Of a stretch of 64,000 nucleotides of DNA, positions 46,394 through 55,384 are shown in pieces. The translations under genes were made by a program, and so were the position numbers. Every line of letters starts with the position of its first letter. Positions within the stretch are counted from its first letter, which is position 1. Source of the DNA: Robertmurraya massiliosenegalensis JC6 (lineage in GTDB: Bacteria; Bacillota; Bacilli; Bacillales; Cytobacillaceae). A model generated the notes under the pieces. It saw only the letters and a list, made by a program, of their open reading frames with translations. It was not told the DNA's origin and ran no database searches. The stretch lies in NCBI RefSeq assembly GCF_000311725.1, contig NZ_HE978511.1:691060-755059 (forward strand). Reading direction: 5' to 3'.

Positions 46394-48280
46394 TCATCCG
46401 TTCAATTTTTTCCACAATGTCGTTCTACTGATTCCAAGCTTTTCGGCTACTAATGTTCGATTTTGGTTGTATCTTTCTAACATGTTCTGAATAACCTGTT
46501 GTTCAATTTCTTCCATTGTTCCTAATTTAACGACTAGTCCATTTTTCGTCTGTTGCTTATCGGTTTCTGTTTCCATAAAAATTTCATGAATAAATTCTTT
46601 GCCTGAAAAATTTAAGCTTTGTTGTCTTAAGTGAAGTCTCTCGATAATATTTTCTAATTGTCTAATATTTCCTGGCCAATGATAGGAAGTAAAGAAGGTG
46701 CGTAGTTGCTCTGGCAGCTCTTCAAACATAAAAGTAGCTCCCTGTTTCTTTAAAAGTGCATTCACTAATAATGGGATATCCTCGCTTCGTTGAAATAATG
46801 GAGGAATTTCAAGATGGAGGACGCTTAATCGAAAATAGAGGTCAAGTCGAAACTTCTCTTCTTTTACTAAATCCCATAGTTTTCGGTTTGTTGCGGCAAC
46901 AATCCTTATATCAACAGGTGTCACCCGGTCTCCGCCAATTCTCATAACTACTTTTTCTTGTAACACTCTTAATAATCTCGTTTGTATATGAGATGGGATT
47001 TCGCCAATTTCATCCAGAAAAATCGTTCCTCCGTGAGCCAGTTCAAATAAACCTTGTCTACCACCCTTGCTAGCACCTGTAAAAGCCCCTTCCGCATACC
47101 CAAATAATTCACTTTCTAAAATAGATTCAGGTAATGCAGCGCAGTTTACAGCAACAAATGGTCCATCTTTTCTTTTACTAGCATTATGTATACTCTGTGC
47201 AAATAACTCTTTTCCAGTTCCACTCTCGCCAATGATGAGGACAGTCGAATCGGTATTGGAATACTCTTTTGCTAACTGAATAATATCTTTCATTTTTTTA
47301 CTCTGATGAACGATGTCAGAAAATGAATACTTAGCTACAAGCCCTTTTAAATGAAGCTCTCTTCTAATCTTATTTTCTAATTTTTGTATTTTACTAACTT
47401 CACGAAAAGTGATAACGGTTCCAATTCTCTTATCCTCAACTAGAACTGGTTCAAACGTGACATTCAAGTTTTTTCGTGTGAAATTCCCACTGCTTAAATA
47501 AATGTCTTTTTCACGTAAAAAACTTGGTAATTGCACATCGGAAATTTGTTCCATATTCTTTCCAACTACATTCTCAGCCTTTACATTCAGGATTTGTTCA
47601 GCCGCCGGATTACACGATTCAATTTCTCCATCTCGGTTTATAAAAAGAATCCCCTCTTCAGATGCATTAATGACCGCATTATGACGTACGGCCTTTTCCT
47701 TCAGTAAAATGCGATCCTCGGCTACTTTATTGGCTAAAATCAGAGATCTTTTTATCGTTCTTTCACTTGCGGTCAAATACATACTCTTCATACCATGCTT
47801 CTTAGCAATTTGAGCTGAGCGGATTCCACCACCAAGGACCACATCAATTCCCATTTCTTTTGCAACTTTTATCTGCTCTTCTAGTTCTTGAGCTGAATTA
47901 TATGGTAAAATCGTTACCTCAAATCCAATCACCTTCATCATCTCGTCAAAATCAAATAGAAAACCTTCTTCCGGATATGTAATAAAACACACCCTCTCAC
48001 CCAATTGTCTGGCGCGAATAAATCCTTGCAAAATATCAAATTGATCCGAATCGTGGTTCACAACCGGTAAATCTACCATACTCTTTACTGCCCGTGCCGT
48101 TCCCGCCCTACTAATCACCACTTCATAATTTCCGTAATCAACCATCTCTTTTACTTTTTGAGCTGCTTCAGTCAAAATCCCTTCAATGACTGTCACCTCA
48201 ATTTGAAGATCAGTAGAAACCTTTTGGATCATTTCAACTAGCTCTGGATAACCAGCTGTCATAATAAGCCTAGGATTCAT
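46394..48280 (-). CDS. PrpR-type sigma-54-dependent transcriptional activator
   Basis: A 628-aa bacterial enhancer-binding protein. It has a PrpR N-terminal sensor domain (about 1-190; ISRAGTARAVKS and GGGIRSAQIAKKHG), a PAS domain (about 200-310; NAVINASEEGILFINRDGE), and the AAA+ core with Walker A GESGTGKE (near 350), the sigma-54-contacting GAFTGA loop (near 400) and Walker B region GTIFLDEIGE. A Fis-type HTH (LVAEKLGISRTTLWKKL) ends the protein. It should activate the sigma-54 promoter 123 bp downstream of its own stop codon and perhaps those of the 48.9-55.4 kb cluster. ATG 48280 follows AAAGGAG by 8 nt. The ligand is unknown; PrpR itself senses 2-methylcitrate. Confidence 0.92.
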   Translation of the reverse strand: MNPRLIMTAGYPELVEMIQKVSTDLQIEVTVIEGILTEAAQKVKEMVDYGNYEVVISRAGTARAVKSMVDLPVVNHDSDQFDILQGFIRARQLGERVCFITYPEEGFLFDFDEMMKVIGFEVTILPYNSAQELEEQIKVAKEMGIDVVLGGGIRSAQIAKKHGMKSMYLTASERTIKRSLILANKVAEDRILLKEKAVRHNAVINASEEGILFINRDGEIESCNPAAEQILNVKAENVVGKNMEQISDVQLPSFLREKDIYLSSGNFTRKNLNVTFEPVLVEDKRIGTVITFREVSKIQKLENKIRRELHLKGLVAKYSFSDIVHQSKKMKDIIQLAKEYSNTDSTVLIIGESGTGKELFAQSIHNASKRKDGPFVAVNCAALPESILESELFGYAEGAFTGASKGGRQGLFELAHGGTIFLDEIGEIPSHIQTRLLRVLQEKVVMRIGGDRVTPVDIRIVAATNRKLWDLVKEEKFRLDLYFRLSVLHLEIPPLFQRSEDIPLLVNALLKKQGATFMFEELPEQLRTFFTSYHWPGNIRQLENIIERLHLRQQSLNFSGKEFIHEIFMETETDKQQTKNGLVVKLGTMEEIEQQVIQNMLERYNQNRTLVAEKLGISRTTLWKKLNG

Positions 48281-48353
48281 CAAAAAATCTCCTTTCTTTG
48301 TTCAATTCACTATACGATTGTAGATGGAAAAATGGTCATCAAACAAAATTAAC

Positions 48354-48388
48354 GTTTGAATTTTAAACGATGTGTCCATTTTTCTAAC
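48354..48388. promoter_or_regulatory. Tandem operator-like sites upstream of the PrpR-type regulator gene
   Basis: GTTTGAATTTTAAAC (48354-48368) and GTCCATTTTTCTAAC (48374-48388) resemble the two 15-mers near the sigma-54 promoter, with the same order and 20 bp between centres instead of 30, keeping whole helical turns. They probably allow autoregulation. Inferred from sequence similarity only. Confidence 0.45.
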
Positions 48389-48463
48389 TAGTTACTTGTA
48401 CATATTATCATATTATTAGAAAATTTAATATTTTAAATTTGTGTTCAAAACAAAAAATATAAA

Positions 48464-48942
48464 GGCTAGGTCAAAAAGTCAGGGTCACGACTTTTTGATT
48501 CTAATTTGGAGTCGATAAATTCCCTCGCAGTTGGCGTATCGGTATGAAAACATAACAGGAAAAATTCCGCTTAATGAGCAACCATCATGAAAAAGAGCCA
48601 AAATAACAGGAAAAATTCCTGCTATTCCCTCAAAAAATGCCAAAACAAACGATTTTGCCTTCCATAAGCGGAAAATCTTCCGTTATTTTCCCTAAAAGGA
48701 AGTCCATCGAGGAGATAACAGGAAAAATTCCGCTTAAGGGTAAGAGATGGTTGGAGCAAAATAGGGTCTTCTAGTAGAAATTTAGGCAAACCGGAAATCG
48801 ATTGGATTCTTGAAGGCTAATTGGCGATTCACACGATTTTTTTGTACGAGGAAAATCGAATACAAAAATAGAGAAAGGTGAATTTGAGTACCCTCAGGAT
48901 TCACCTTTCTCATGATTTGAAGTTAGTTATGTCTAGAGCCTC
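48464..48942 (+). repeat. Large structured intergenic repeat, copy 3
   Basis: The same block and orientation as at 16226, and closest in sequence to the inverted copy at 32264. It begins with AAAAAGTC...GACTTTTT and ends with the GAAAGGTGAAT...ATTCACCTTTC hairpin (about 48874-48912), which can also stop transcripts of the thiolase operon ending at 48949. Confidence 0.88.
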
Positions 48943-48948
48943 TTTACA

Positions 48949-50142
48949 CTACACTTGTAAATTTTCCACTATCGTACTTATTCCCAAACCACCAGCAATA
49001 CATAAAGTAACAAGTCCATACTTTTCACCACGGCGCTCCATTTCATGAAGAAGCTTTGTCATAAGGATTGCCCCAGATGCACCAATTGGATGTCCTAATG
49101 CAATTGCACCACCATTGACATTGACTTTTTCCGCATCTATATTCCATTCCTTTAAAACTGCTAAGGATTGAGCTGAGAACGCTTCGTTTAGCTCAATTAA
49201 CCCAATATCATCAAATGTGAGTCCTGCCATCTGTAATGCTTTTAATGTAGCAGGAACAGGACCGATTCCCATTTGCTCAGGTGCAACTCCAGCCACCGCC
49301 TGAGCAATGACTTTTGCTTTTGGCTTGATCCCAAGCGTTTTTGCAGACTCACTAGACATAAGTAAAAGTGCAGCGGCACCATCGTTTCTTCCACTGCTAT
49401 TTCCTGCTGTGACCGTTCCGTTCTTCTTAAATACAGGAGCAAGTTTTGAAAGCTTCTCTAATGATGTATTTCTCGGATGTTCATCTGTATTAAAAATTAT
49501 TTTATCTTTTTTTCTAATGATCTCGTAATCAACTATTTCCTTCTGAAAAATACCTTTCTCAATCGCTTGAAGGGCAAGTTGTTGACTTCTTAAGGCAAAT
49601 TCATCTTGTTCTTCTCGTGAAATATCGTATATTTCAGCAAGATTTTCTGCTGTATACCCCATGGTTAAATGCCCATACTGTTCTATCGGCTGAGAGCGGG
49701 GCTGACTTTCTGTATTTGGATCCAAAATTTCTCCATTCCCTGATTTAAAACCAAAACGTCCATGACGGATATAATAAGGAGCTGTACTCATACTTTCCGC
49801 CCCTCCAGCAATAATACAATCAGAAAGACCACATTGTATTTGCTGAACTGAATTATTAATCGCTTGGAGACCTGAACCACATTGTCTATGAACCGTGTAA
49901 GCAGGAATTTCAACTGGAAGTCCTGCCCTTAGCGATGCAACTCTTGCTAAGTTCGGTGTATCCGTACTTTGCTTTCCATGACCCAAAATGACTTCCTCGA
50001 TGCTTTGCTTTTCGATTCCGGTTCGTTCAATAATTCCATTGATTACTTTTGCAGCTAAAAAATCTACTTCAACATCTTGTAGACTTCCACCTATTTTTCC
50101 AATAGCGGTACGAACGGAATCGACGATGACAACATCTCTCAC
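48949..50142 (-). CDS. Acetyl-CoA C-acyltransferase (thiolase)
   Basis: A 397-aa thiolase. The acyl-accepting Cys88 is in YTVHRQCGSGLQAIN; the C-terminal catalytic motifs are GGAIALGHPIGASGA (His near 353) and CIAGGLG (Cys near 383). It carries out the last step of a beta-oxidation-type chain, releasing acetyl-CoA. A GTG start follows GGGGGGAG, and the gene overlaps the 3-hydroxyacyl-CoA dehydrogenase gene by 4 nt, so the two steps are translationally coupled. A degradative role fits the cluster better than acetoacetyl-CoA synthesis. Confidence 0.93.
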   Translation of the reverse strand: MRDVVIVDSVRTAIGKIGGSLQDVEVDFLAAKVINGIIERTGIEKQSIEEVILGHGKQSTDTPNLARVASLRAGLPVEIPAYTVHRQCGSGLQAINNSVQQIQCGLSDCIIAGGAESMSTAPYYIRHGRFGFKSGNGEILDPNTESQPRSQPIEQYGHLTMGYTAENLAEIYDISREEQDEFALRSQQLALQAIEKGIFQKEIVDYEIIRKKDKIIFNTDEHPRNTSLEKLSKLAPVFKKNGTVTAGNSSGRNDGAAALLLMSSESAKTLGIKPKAKVIAQAVAGVAPEQMGIGPVPATLKALQMAGLTFDDIGLIELNEAFSAQSLAVLKEWNIDAEKVNVNGGAIALGHPIGASGAILMTKLLHEMERRGEKYGLVTLCIAGGLGISTIVENLQV

Positions 50143-51005
50143 TTAACTCCCCCCTTTTCATCTGTATACGTATAAAAACCTCTCCCCGATTTTCTCCCAA
50201 GTCTTCCAGCCTTAACATATTTTATTAACAGAGGGCAAGGGCGATATTTTTCACCAAGTGTTTGATAAAGGTATTCCATATTACGAAGACGAGAATCAAG
50301 TCCAACCAGATCTGCCAATTCTAATGGACCCATCGGATGATTTAAGCCTAACTTGAGAGCTTTATCGATGTCCTCAGCCGAAGCGACACCCTCCATTAGC
50401 ATATTCATTGCTTCATTACCAATTAGGCAATTCATTCGACTCGTCACAAAACCAGGAAATTCATTGACTTCAACAACTTCTTTTTTCATTGTCAAGGCAA
50501 TGCTCTTCACTTTTTCATACGTTTCATTAGTTGTATCTAAACCCCTTACAATTTCTACGAGCTTCATTTTATGAGCAGGATTAAAGAAATGCATTGCCAC
50601 GCACTTTCCTGGACGAGAGGTTTGTGCACCAATTTCTGTAGGGCTCATGGTTGATGTGTTGGTAGCCAAAATCGTATGAGGCGGACAAATTCGATCAAGT
50701 TCCTTAAAAACGTTCATTTTCACTTCCATTTTTTCGATCACTGCTTCGATAACAAGATCTGCATCAGATGCTGCTGATTCTATATTTGTGGTAAAGGACA
50801 ATCGGCGCAGCGTTTCATCAGCTATATCTTGGTTCACATACCCTCTTCCTACCGATTTTTCCAGTTCTTTTTGGATATAGGCTTGTGCATCGTCTAGCAC
50901 GTTTGCATGCAAGTCTTGTAAATAGACATTATTCCCTGCTAATGCAGCTGTGTAGGCAATGCCACGCCCCATGACTCCTGCTCCAATGACAGCAATATTT
51001 GACAT
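50139..51005 (-). CDS. 3-hydroxyacyl-CoA dehydrogenase
   Basis: A 288-aa short-type 3-hydroxyacyl-CoA dehydrogenase. The NAD-binding motif is GAGVMGRGIA (residues 7-16). The catalytic His-Glu pair is in AMHFFNPAHKMKLVEIVRG, and NHPMGPLELADLVGLD marks the C-terminal domain. It oxidises an (S)-3-hydroxyacyl-CoA for the thiolase encoded next. GGGGAGGG precedes the ATG. 3-Hydroxybutyryl-CoA is the commonest substrate in this family, but the chain length here is not determined. Confidence 0.92.
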   Translation of the reverse strand: MSNIAVIGAGVMGRGIAYTAALAGNNVYLQDLHANVLDDAQAYIQKELEKSVGRGYVNQDIADETLRRLSFTTNIESAASDADLVIEAVIEKMEVKMNVFKELDRICPPHTILATNTSTMSPTEIGAQTSRPGKCVAMHFFNPAHKMKLVEIVRGLDTTNETYEKVKSIALTMKKEVVEVNEFPGFVTSRMNCLIGNEAMNMLMEGVASAEDIDKALKLGLNHPMGPLELADLVGLDSRLRNMEYLYQTLGEKYRPCPLLIKYVKAGRLGRKSGRGFYTYTDEKGGVK

Positions 51006-51077
51006 CTTTGTCCCTCCCCTTATCGATGTTCATTCCATCATTTTCATTATTTGATAAGATCGTAGATTCCCATTGTT

Positions 51078-53225
51078 TTAAAACAATTTTGAAGAAGCAC
51101 GGTGAGTCTTTAAAATTTCACTATATTTAACAAGATAGTCCATTACACTCACAACTCGTTCCGGAGTTGGGTAAACGGGAAAATTTTCTGTGCTATATCG
51201 CGCCATCGCCTGTGGAGCAATCATGTCTGCCCCTAGTCTGCCGACGACTAATGGTTTATCATGATTTTTAAATACATCAATTAATGCATTGGCGATAATC
51301 GTTGCCCCTGGGTCAGCATTCGTCGTCAGCATAACGATCACACCATCAATTTCTTCATCCTCTATCAAGGTTTCGACGACTTTCTTGAACATTTCCGGTT
51401 TCGCAATCACTTCTGCGGTAACATCGACAGGATTTTGCGCTGAGCCAAAGGGCGGGATTAATTCTTTAATTTTGTCGGCAGTATTGGTTAGTTCAGGTAC
51501 TTCTAAACCGCGTTCAGAACATAAATCAGCAATAATGCTACAAGCTCCTCCAGATGCTGTAATCACACCTATCCTCTTCCCCTTTGGTAATGGCTGTACC
51601 GTAAATGCACGTGAGACATCGATAATTTCATCTGAGCGTTGAATTCTCAAGGCACCAAATTTTTTGAATGCTGCCGAATAAACTGCGTCATCACCTGCAA
51701 TAGACCCTGTGTGAGATTGAACGGCTCGTTTTCCAATACTTGATCTCCCTGTTTTATACACTAAAACAGGTTTTTCAGCTATTAATGCTTTTGCCATAGC
51801 TTTTTTGAATGCTTTTGGATTTTTCAGACCTTCCATAAAAACAGTAATGACTTTAGTTAATTCGTCTGCTGCTAATACTTCAACAAAATCAGCTGTTGAT
51901 AAATCCGCTTCATTAGCTACACTAATCCAACGGCTAAATCCCGCTCCTTGCTCCCATGCTCTGCTTAGTAATGCGCTCCCCATGGCACCACTCTGTGAGA
52001 CAAATCCAATATTCCCCGGAATCTTAACATTTGATTCAAGTGCTGCTCCAAACGCTGTATAAATATTAAGACTTGGACTGGCAATTCCAATTGAATTGGG
52101 ACCAAGGACACGAATATTGCCCTTTTTAGCGATAGATAAAATCTTTTCTTGGAGAACTTTCCCATCTTCTCCGATCTCAGCAAAACCAGATGAATAAATA
52201 ATCGCTGCTTTAACCCCTTTTGCGACACATTCCTCCATGACACTCGGAACATGATTTGCCCCAACAATAATACAAGCTAGTTCCACTTCACCCGGTATAT
52301 CCAAAAGACTTGGAAAAGCTTGATATCCCATAATTTGATCAGCTCTAGGATTTATCGGATATAACTTCCCTTTATATCCATTTTCGATAATATATCTTAG
52401 AAGTCTGCCACCATTTTTCTTCTCGTTCGTAGATGCACCGATGACCGCAATGGAAGTTGGATTAATCATGTGTTCTACATAGGATAAATCCCTTTCTTTC
52501 GCTTCCCCCATTGATGGAGTACCCATTAGGATCCGCACATCACAAATAGTCGCTTGATCCCCATTAAAAATAACCGGATTTAAATCTAATTCTTCAATTT
52601 CAGGCGTTGATTCTACTAAGTCGTTAAGTGATAAACAAATGGAATATAATAATTGCTTATTAATTCCTCTTTTTCCTCTATAACCATCCAAAATCGGATA
52701 CCCTTTAAGCTCTTTCAACATTTCTTTTATGTCTTGAACGGTTACGGGCATCATTCTCATGGAGAAATCCTTCATGATCTCTACAAGCGTGCCACCAAGT
52801 CCAACAATAAGTTGATGACCAAAAGTGGGATCTTTTTTGATCCCTAACAAGAGTTCTGTTCCTTTAGGTGCTAGCTCTTGTACAAGTACTCCTTCCATCT
52901 TCGCTTCTTGGTTGTAGTTTAAAGCGTTTTCAATTATTTCATTATATGCCTCAACTAACGCTGTTTCGTTTTGTATAGGTAATTTAACAATTCCTGCTTC
53001 TGTTTTATGAATGATATCTTTTGACATTCCTTTGAGAACTACGGGATAACCGATTGCTTCTGCAAATTCTTTTGCTTCTGCCTGAGTGGTGGCTAATTTG
53101 GACTTAGCAATAGGTAACTCAAATTTTCTTAGCAGGTCCGCCCCTTCAAACTCCATTAAAAAATGACTAGCAGGAGATTGAGTATCAGCAGCTGTCGATT
53201 GAATAATTGTATTATTTTTAGCCAA
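51078..53225 (-). CDS. ADP-forming acyl-CoA synthetase (acetate-CoA ligase family)
   Basis: A 715-aa NDP-forming acyl-CoA synthetase with the domains in the order ATP-grasp (about 20-235; YPVVLKGMSKDIIHKTEAG, LQELAPKGTELLLGIKKD as VQELAPKGTELLLG) then CoA-binding (about 250-380; IGASTNEKKNGGRLLRYI) then ligase domains (about 395-700; GPNSIGIASP, QSHTGSIAGDD with the phosphorylated His near 502). It activates a free acid to its CoA ester with ATP giving ADP. A TTG start follows AGGAGG by 7 nt. It is the only acid-activating enzyme in the cluster, so it should start the pathway. Confidence 0.9.
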   Translation of the reverse strand: MAKNNTIIQSTAADTQSPASHFLMEFEGADLLRKFELPIAKSKLATTQAEAKEFAEAIGYPVVLKGMSKDIIHKTEAGIVKLPIQNETALVEAYNEIIENALNYNQEAKMEGVLVQELAPKGTELLLGIKKDPTFGHQLIVGLGGTLVEIMKDFSMRMMPVTVQDIKEMLKELKGYPILDGYRGKRGINKQLLYSICLSLNDLVESTPEIEELDLNPVIFNGDQATICDVRILMGTPSMGEAKERDLSYVEHMINPTSIAVIGASTNEKKNGGRLLRYIIENGYKGKLYPINPRADQIMGYQAFPSLLDIPGEVELACIIVGANHVPSVMEECVAKGVKAAIIYSSGFAEIGEDGKVLQEKILSIAKKGNIRVLGPNSIGIASPSLNIYTAFGAALESNVKIPGNIGFVSQSGAMGSALLSRAWEQGAGFSRWISVANEADLSTADFVEVLAADELTKVITVFMEGLKNPKAFKKAMAKALIAEKPVLVYKTGRSSIGKRAVQSHTGSIAGDDAVYSAAFKKFGALRIQRSDEIIDVSRAFTVQPLPKGKRIGVITASGGACSIIADLCSERGLEVPELTNTADKIKELIPPFGSAQNPVDVTAEVIAKPEMFKKVVETLIEDEEIDGVIVMLTTNADPGATIIANALIDVFKNHDKPLVVGRLGADMIAPQAMARYSTENFPVYPTPERVVSVMDYLVKYSEILKTHRASSKLF

Positions 53226-53246
53226 TTCATTTCCTCCTACTCTTGA

Positions 53247-54392
53247 TTATTTTCTTTGACTAAATCTCATTCCAAATACTTCTTCAGCAATTTTATTCTT
53301 CATCATTTCAGGTGTCCCACCTGCAATCATCCATCCTCTTACTCTTCTAAAAATGTATTCTAGCGGGTAATCAGTCGAATACCCATATCCTCCGAAGATT
53401 TGGACAGCTTCATTTGCTACTTCAAATGCGGTTGTATTGATATATGCCTTTGCCATCGATGATTCAAGTGGACTTGGAGCCCCTTTATCTGCATTTGTTG
53501 CTGCACGATAGAGCAATAGTCGTCCAGCATCCAACTTCATTTTCATTTCCGCCACTTTCCATTGGATACCTTGAAATTCAGCTAATGGTTTCCCAAATTG
53601 TTTTCTTTCTTTCGCATGTTCTACCGCTAAATCAAAAGCAGATTGAGCAAGTGCTAGAGACCTAGCAGTATTCCCCATTCTTTCAATATTGAACATCGTA
53701 AACAATCTTCTAAAACCATCTTCAGGCACGAGGATATTTCCAACAGGAACCTCACAATCTTCAAAATATAGGGCACAATGTTCTTCACCACTCATATGAG
53801 TCTCCGTTTTTCCAACTGTAAATCCTGGCGAGTTCCTTTCTACTAAAATCGCACCAGAGGTTTTAACACCTTCACCGAAACGTACCCAGACAACATAGTA
53901 AGAATTATGAGGACCATGTGTATTAAAAACCTTTGTACCGTTTATAATAACTTTGTCTCCCTCAATTTTTGCTCTTGTACTTAAATCCGTTACAGCAGAA
54001 CCTGCATTTGGTTCAGACATTGCTACAGATATCAATTTTTCTCCTCCTAGAATTTGCGGCAATACTCTTTGCTTAAGTTCTCTGCTCCCATAAGCAGCTA
54101 ATTGTCTTATGGCACCAAAATTCCCCACCTGAAACATATCCGCTGTATTTGGACATACCTTTGCAATTTCTTCCATGACAATAATGGCATCGATTAACGG
54201 CAAACCTTGCCCTCCATCCTCTTCAGATAGAGTCATGCCCATTAATCCATACTCCGAAAGGATTCTTGCATTTTCCCATGGAACTTCACCGTTTTTTACC
54301 CATGTATATGCTTTTTCAGAAAATTTTTCTTTTGCAAAGTTTCTCGCCCATTTCTGTAATTCTTGTTGTTCTTCTGTAAGATTAAAGTCCAT
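53247..54392 (-). CDS. Acyl-CoA dehydrogenase
   Basis: A 381-aa FAD-dependent acyl-CoA dehydrogenase. Seen are the N-terminal helical domain, the FAD/substrate region SVAMSEPNAGSAVTDLSTRA (core SEPNAGSAVTDL), ERKQFGKPLAEFQGIQWKVAEM in the C-terminal domain, and QIFGGYGYSTDYPLEYIFR. It introduces the 2,3 double bond of the acyl-CoA. The ATG at 54392 is preceded by GGGAGGAG at 8 nt; an upstream start at 54410 lies within that site. A sigma-54-type promoter lies 55 bp upstream, and the synthetase gene follows after 21 bp. Confidence 0.92.
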   Translation of the reverse strand: MDFNLTEEQQELQKWARNFAKEKFSEKAYTWVKNGEVPWENARILSEYGLMGMTLSEEDGGQGLPLIDAIIVMEEIAKVCPNTADMFQVGNFGAIRQLAAYGSRELKQRVLPQILGGEKLISVAMSEPNAGSAVTDLSTRAKIEGDKVIINGTKVFNTHGPHNSYYVVWVRFGEGVKTSGAILVERNSPGFTVGKTETHMSGEEHCALYFEDCEVPVGNILVPEDGFRRLFTMFNIERMGNTARSLALAQSAFDLAVEHAKERKQFGKPLAEFQGIQWKVAEMKMKLDAGRLLLYRAATNADKGAPSPLESSMAKAYINTTAFEVANEAVQIFGGYGYSTDYPLEYIFRRVRGWMIAGGTPEMMKNKIAEEVFGMRFSQRK

Positions 54393-54427
54393 TTGTATTT
54401 CTCCTCCCATTCATACGGTTTATATCT

Positions 54428-54441
54428 TGTAAACACTTTCA
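54428..54441 (-). promoter_or_regulatory. Weak cre-like sequence in the acyl-CoA dehydrogenase leader
   Basis: Minus-strand TGAAAGTGTTTACA differs from the cre consensus at one position, but this is in the conserved central CG. It lies directly downstream of the sigma-54 promoter, so it may or may not be functional. Confidence 0.3.
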
Positions 54442-54446
54442 TTTCT

Positions 54447-54463
54447 TGCATGAAATGTGCCAA
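54447..54463 (-). promoter_or_regulatory. Sigma-54 promoter of the acyl-CoA dehydrogenase gene
   Basis: On the minus strand TTGGCAC-N5-ATGCA has a perfect -24 element and a -12 element with one change (TTGCA to ATGCA), at exact spacing. It lies in the 158-bp gap upstream of the acyl-CoA dehydrogenase gene. A 15-mer GTTTATTAATTGAAC (54512-54526) upstream resembles the PrpR-type operator pattern. Confidence 0.68.
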
Positions 54464-54550
54464 TATTTAAAACTCGTATAGTAAGCTTTCAACGTTCTCC
54501 AATTTTTTCTTGTTTATTAATTGAACAGTGACGTTCTGAAACTTTACATA

Positions 54551-55327
54551 TTATTCCCCTTTAAAATTTGCTTCTCTTTTTTCTAGAAATGCATTTATAC
54601 CTTCACGTTTGTCTTCCGTGCTAAACAAAATGGATTGGGCAAACTTCTCCAGCATCAGAGCTGTTTTTAAATCAGCATCAAATCCTTGATTTATCACCAA
54701 TTTAGCTAATGTTAATGCAAGTGGTCCTTTCTTTACGATCTTTGACGCTAAATCCTGTACAGCATTCCACAACTCTTCTTTTGGGACAACTGTTGACACA
54801 AGGCCGATCCGTTCCGCCTTCTGGGCAGAAATTATATCACCAGTTAATATCATTTCTACTGCTCTACCTTTGCCAATAATTCTAGCTAATCTTTGTGTTC
54901 CCCCTGCTCCCGGAATAATGGATAAGTTCAGTTCTGGCAGTCCAATTTTTGCATGCTCAACTGCGATTCGTATGTCACAAGCTAAGGCTAACTCACATCC
55001 TCCGCCAAGGGCATATCCATTAATCGCAGCAATCGTAACTTTGCTGCTATTTTCAATTTGTTGAGCAAGCCCTTGATTTCCTGGAAGTAATGCATCTTTT
55101 GGCTTCCTCTCTTTTAATTGCTTTATATCAGCGCCTGCAGCAAAAGATTTATCTCCTTCTCCAGTAATGACAATCACTTGCACAGACTCCTCATTTTCCC
55201 AACGCTCTAGTACATCCCCTATTTCTTGCAGTGTGGTGGCATCAAGAGCATTTCTCACTTCAGGTCGGTTGATTTTAATTACACCTATTTTCTCATCAAT
55301 GTCCGTCAATATATTTTGGTAAGTCAT
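54551..55327 (-). CDS. Enoyl-CoA hydratase
   Basis: A 258-aa crotonase-type hydratase. The oxyanion-hole segments are SFAAGADIKQLKERK and AAINGYALGGGCELALACD; both catalytic glutamates are present, in GGGCELALA and in IGLPELNLSIIPGAGGTQRL. It hydrates a trans-2-enoyl-CoA to the (S)-3-hydroxyacyl-CoA used by the dehydrogenase in the same cluster. GGGAGGGG favours the second of two adjacent ATG codons (55327). It is the first gene of the cluster, 37 bp after a sigma-54-type promoter. Confidence 0.9.
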   Translation of the reverse strand: MTYQNILTDIDEKIGVIKINRPEVRNALDATTLQEIGDVLERWENEESVQVIVITGEGDKSFAAGADIKQLKERKPKDALLPGNQGLAQQIENSSKVTIAAINGYALGGGCELALACDIRIAVEHAKIGLPELNLSIIPGAGGTQRLARIIGKGRAVEMILTGDIISAQKAERIGLVSTVVPKEELWNAVQDLASKIVKKGPLALTLAKLVINQGFDADLKTALMLEKFAQSILFSTEDKREGINAFLEKREANFKGE

Positions 55328-55363
55328 CATACCCCTCCCTCTATTTCTATACATAACTGATTA

Positions 55364-55380
55364 TGCAAATTTTGTACCAA
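55364..55380 (-). promoter_or_regulatory. Sigma-54 promoter of the enoyl-CoA hydratase gene
   Basis: On the minus strand TTGGTAC-N5-TTGCA matches the -24/-12 consensus TTGGCAC-N5-TTGCW at all but one position, with exact spacing. Transcription should start near 55353, about 26 nt before the ATG. Confidence 0.72.
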
Positions 55381-55384
55381 TATG

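Noticed and set aside
16226..48942. A CRISPR array formed by the repeated AACAGGAAAAATTCCG modules
   Set aside because: The modules are not evenly spaced, have variable ends and pair with each other; the whole block is repeated elsewhere, and no cas genes are present.
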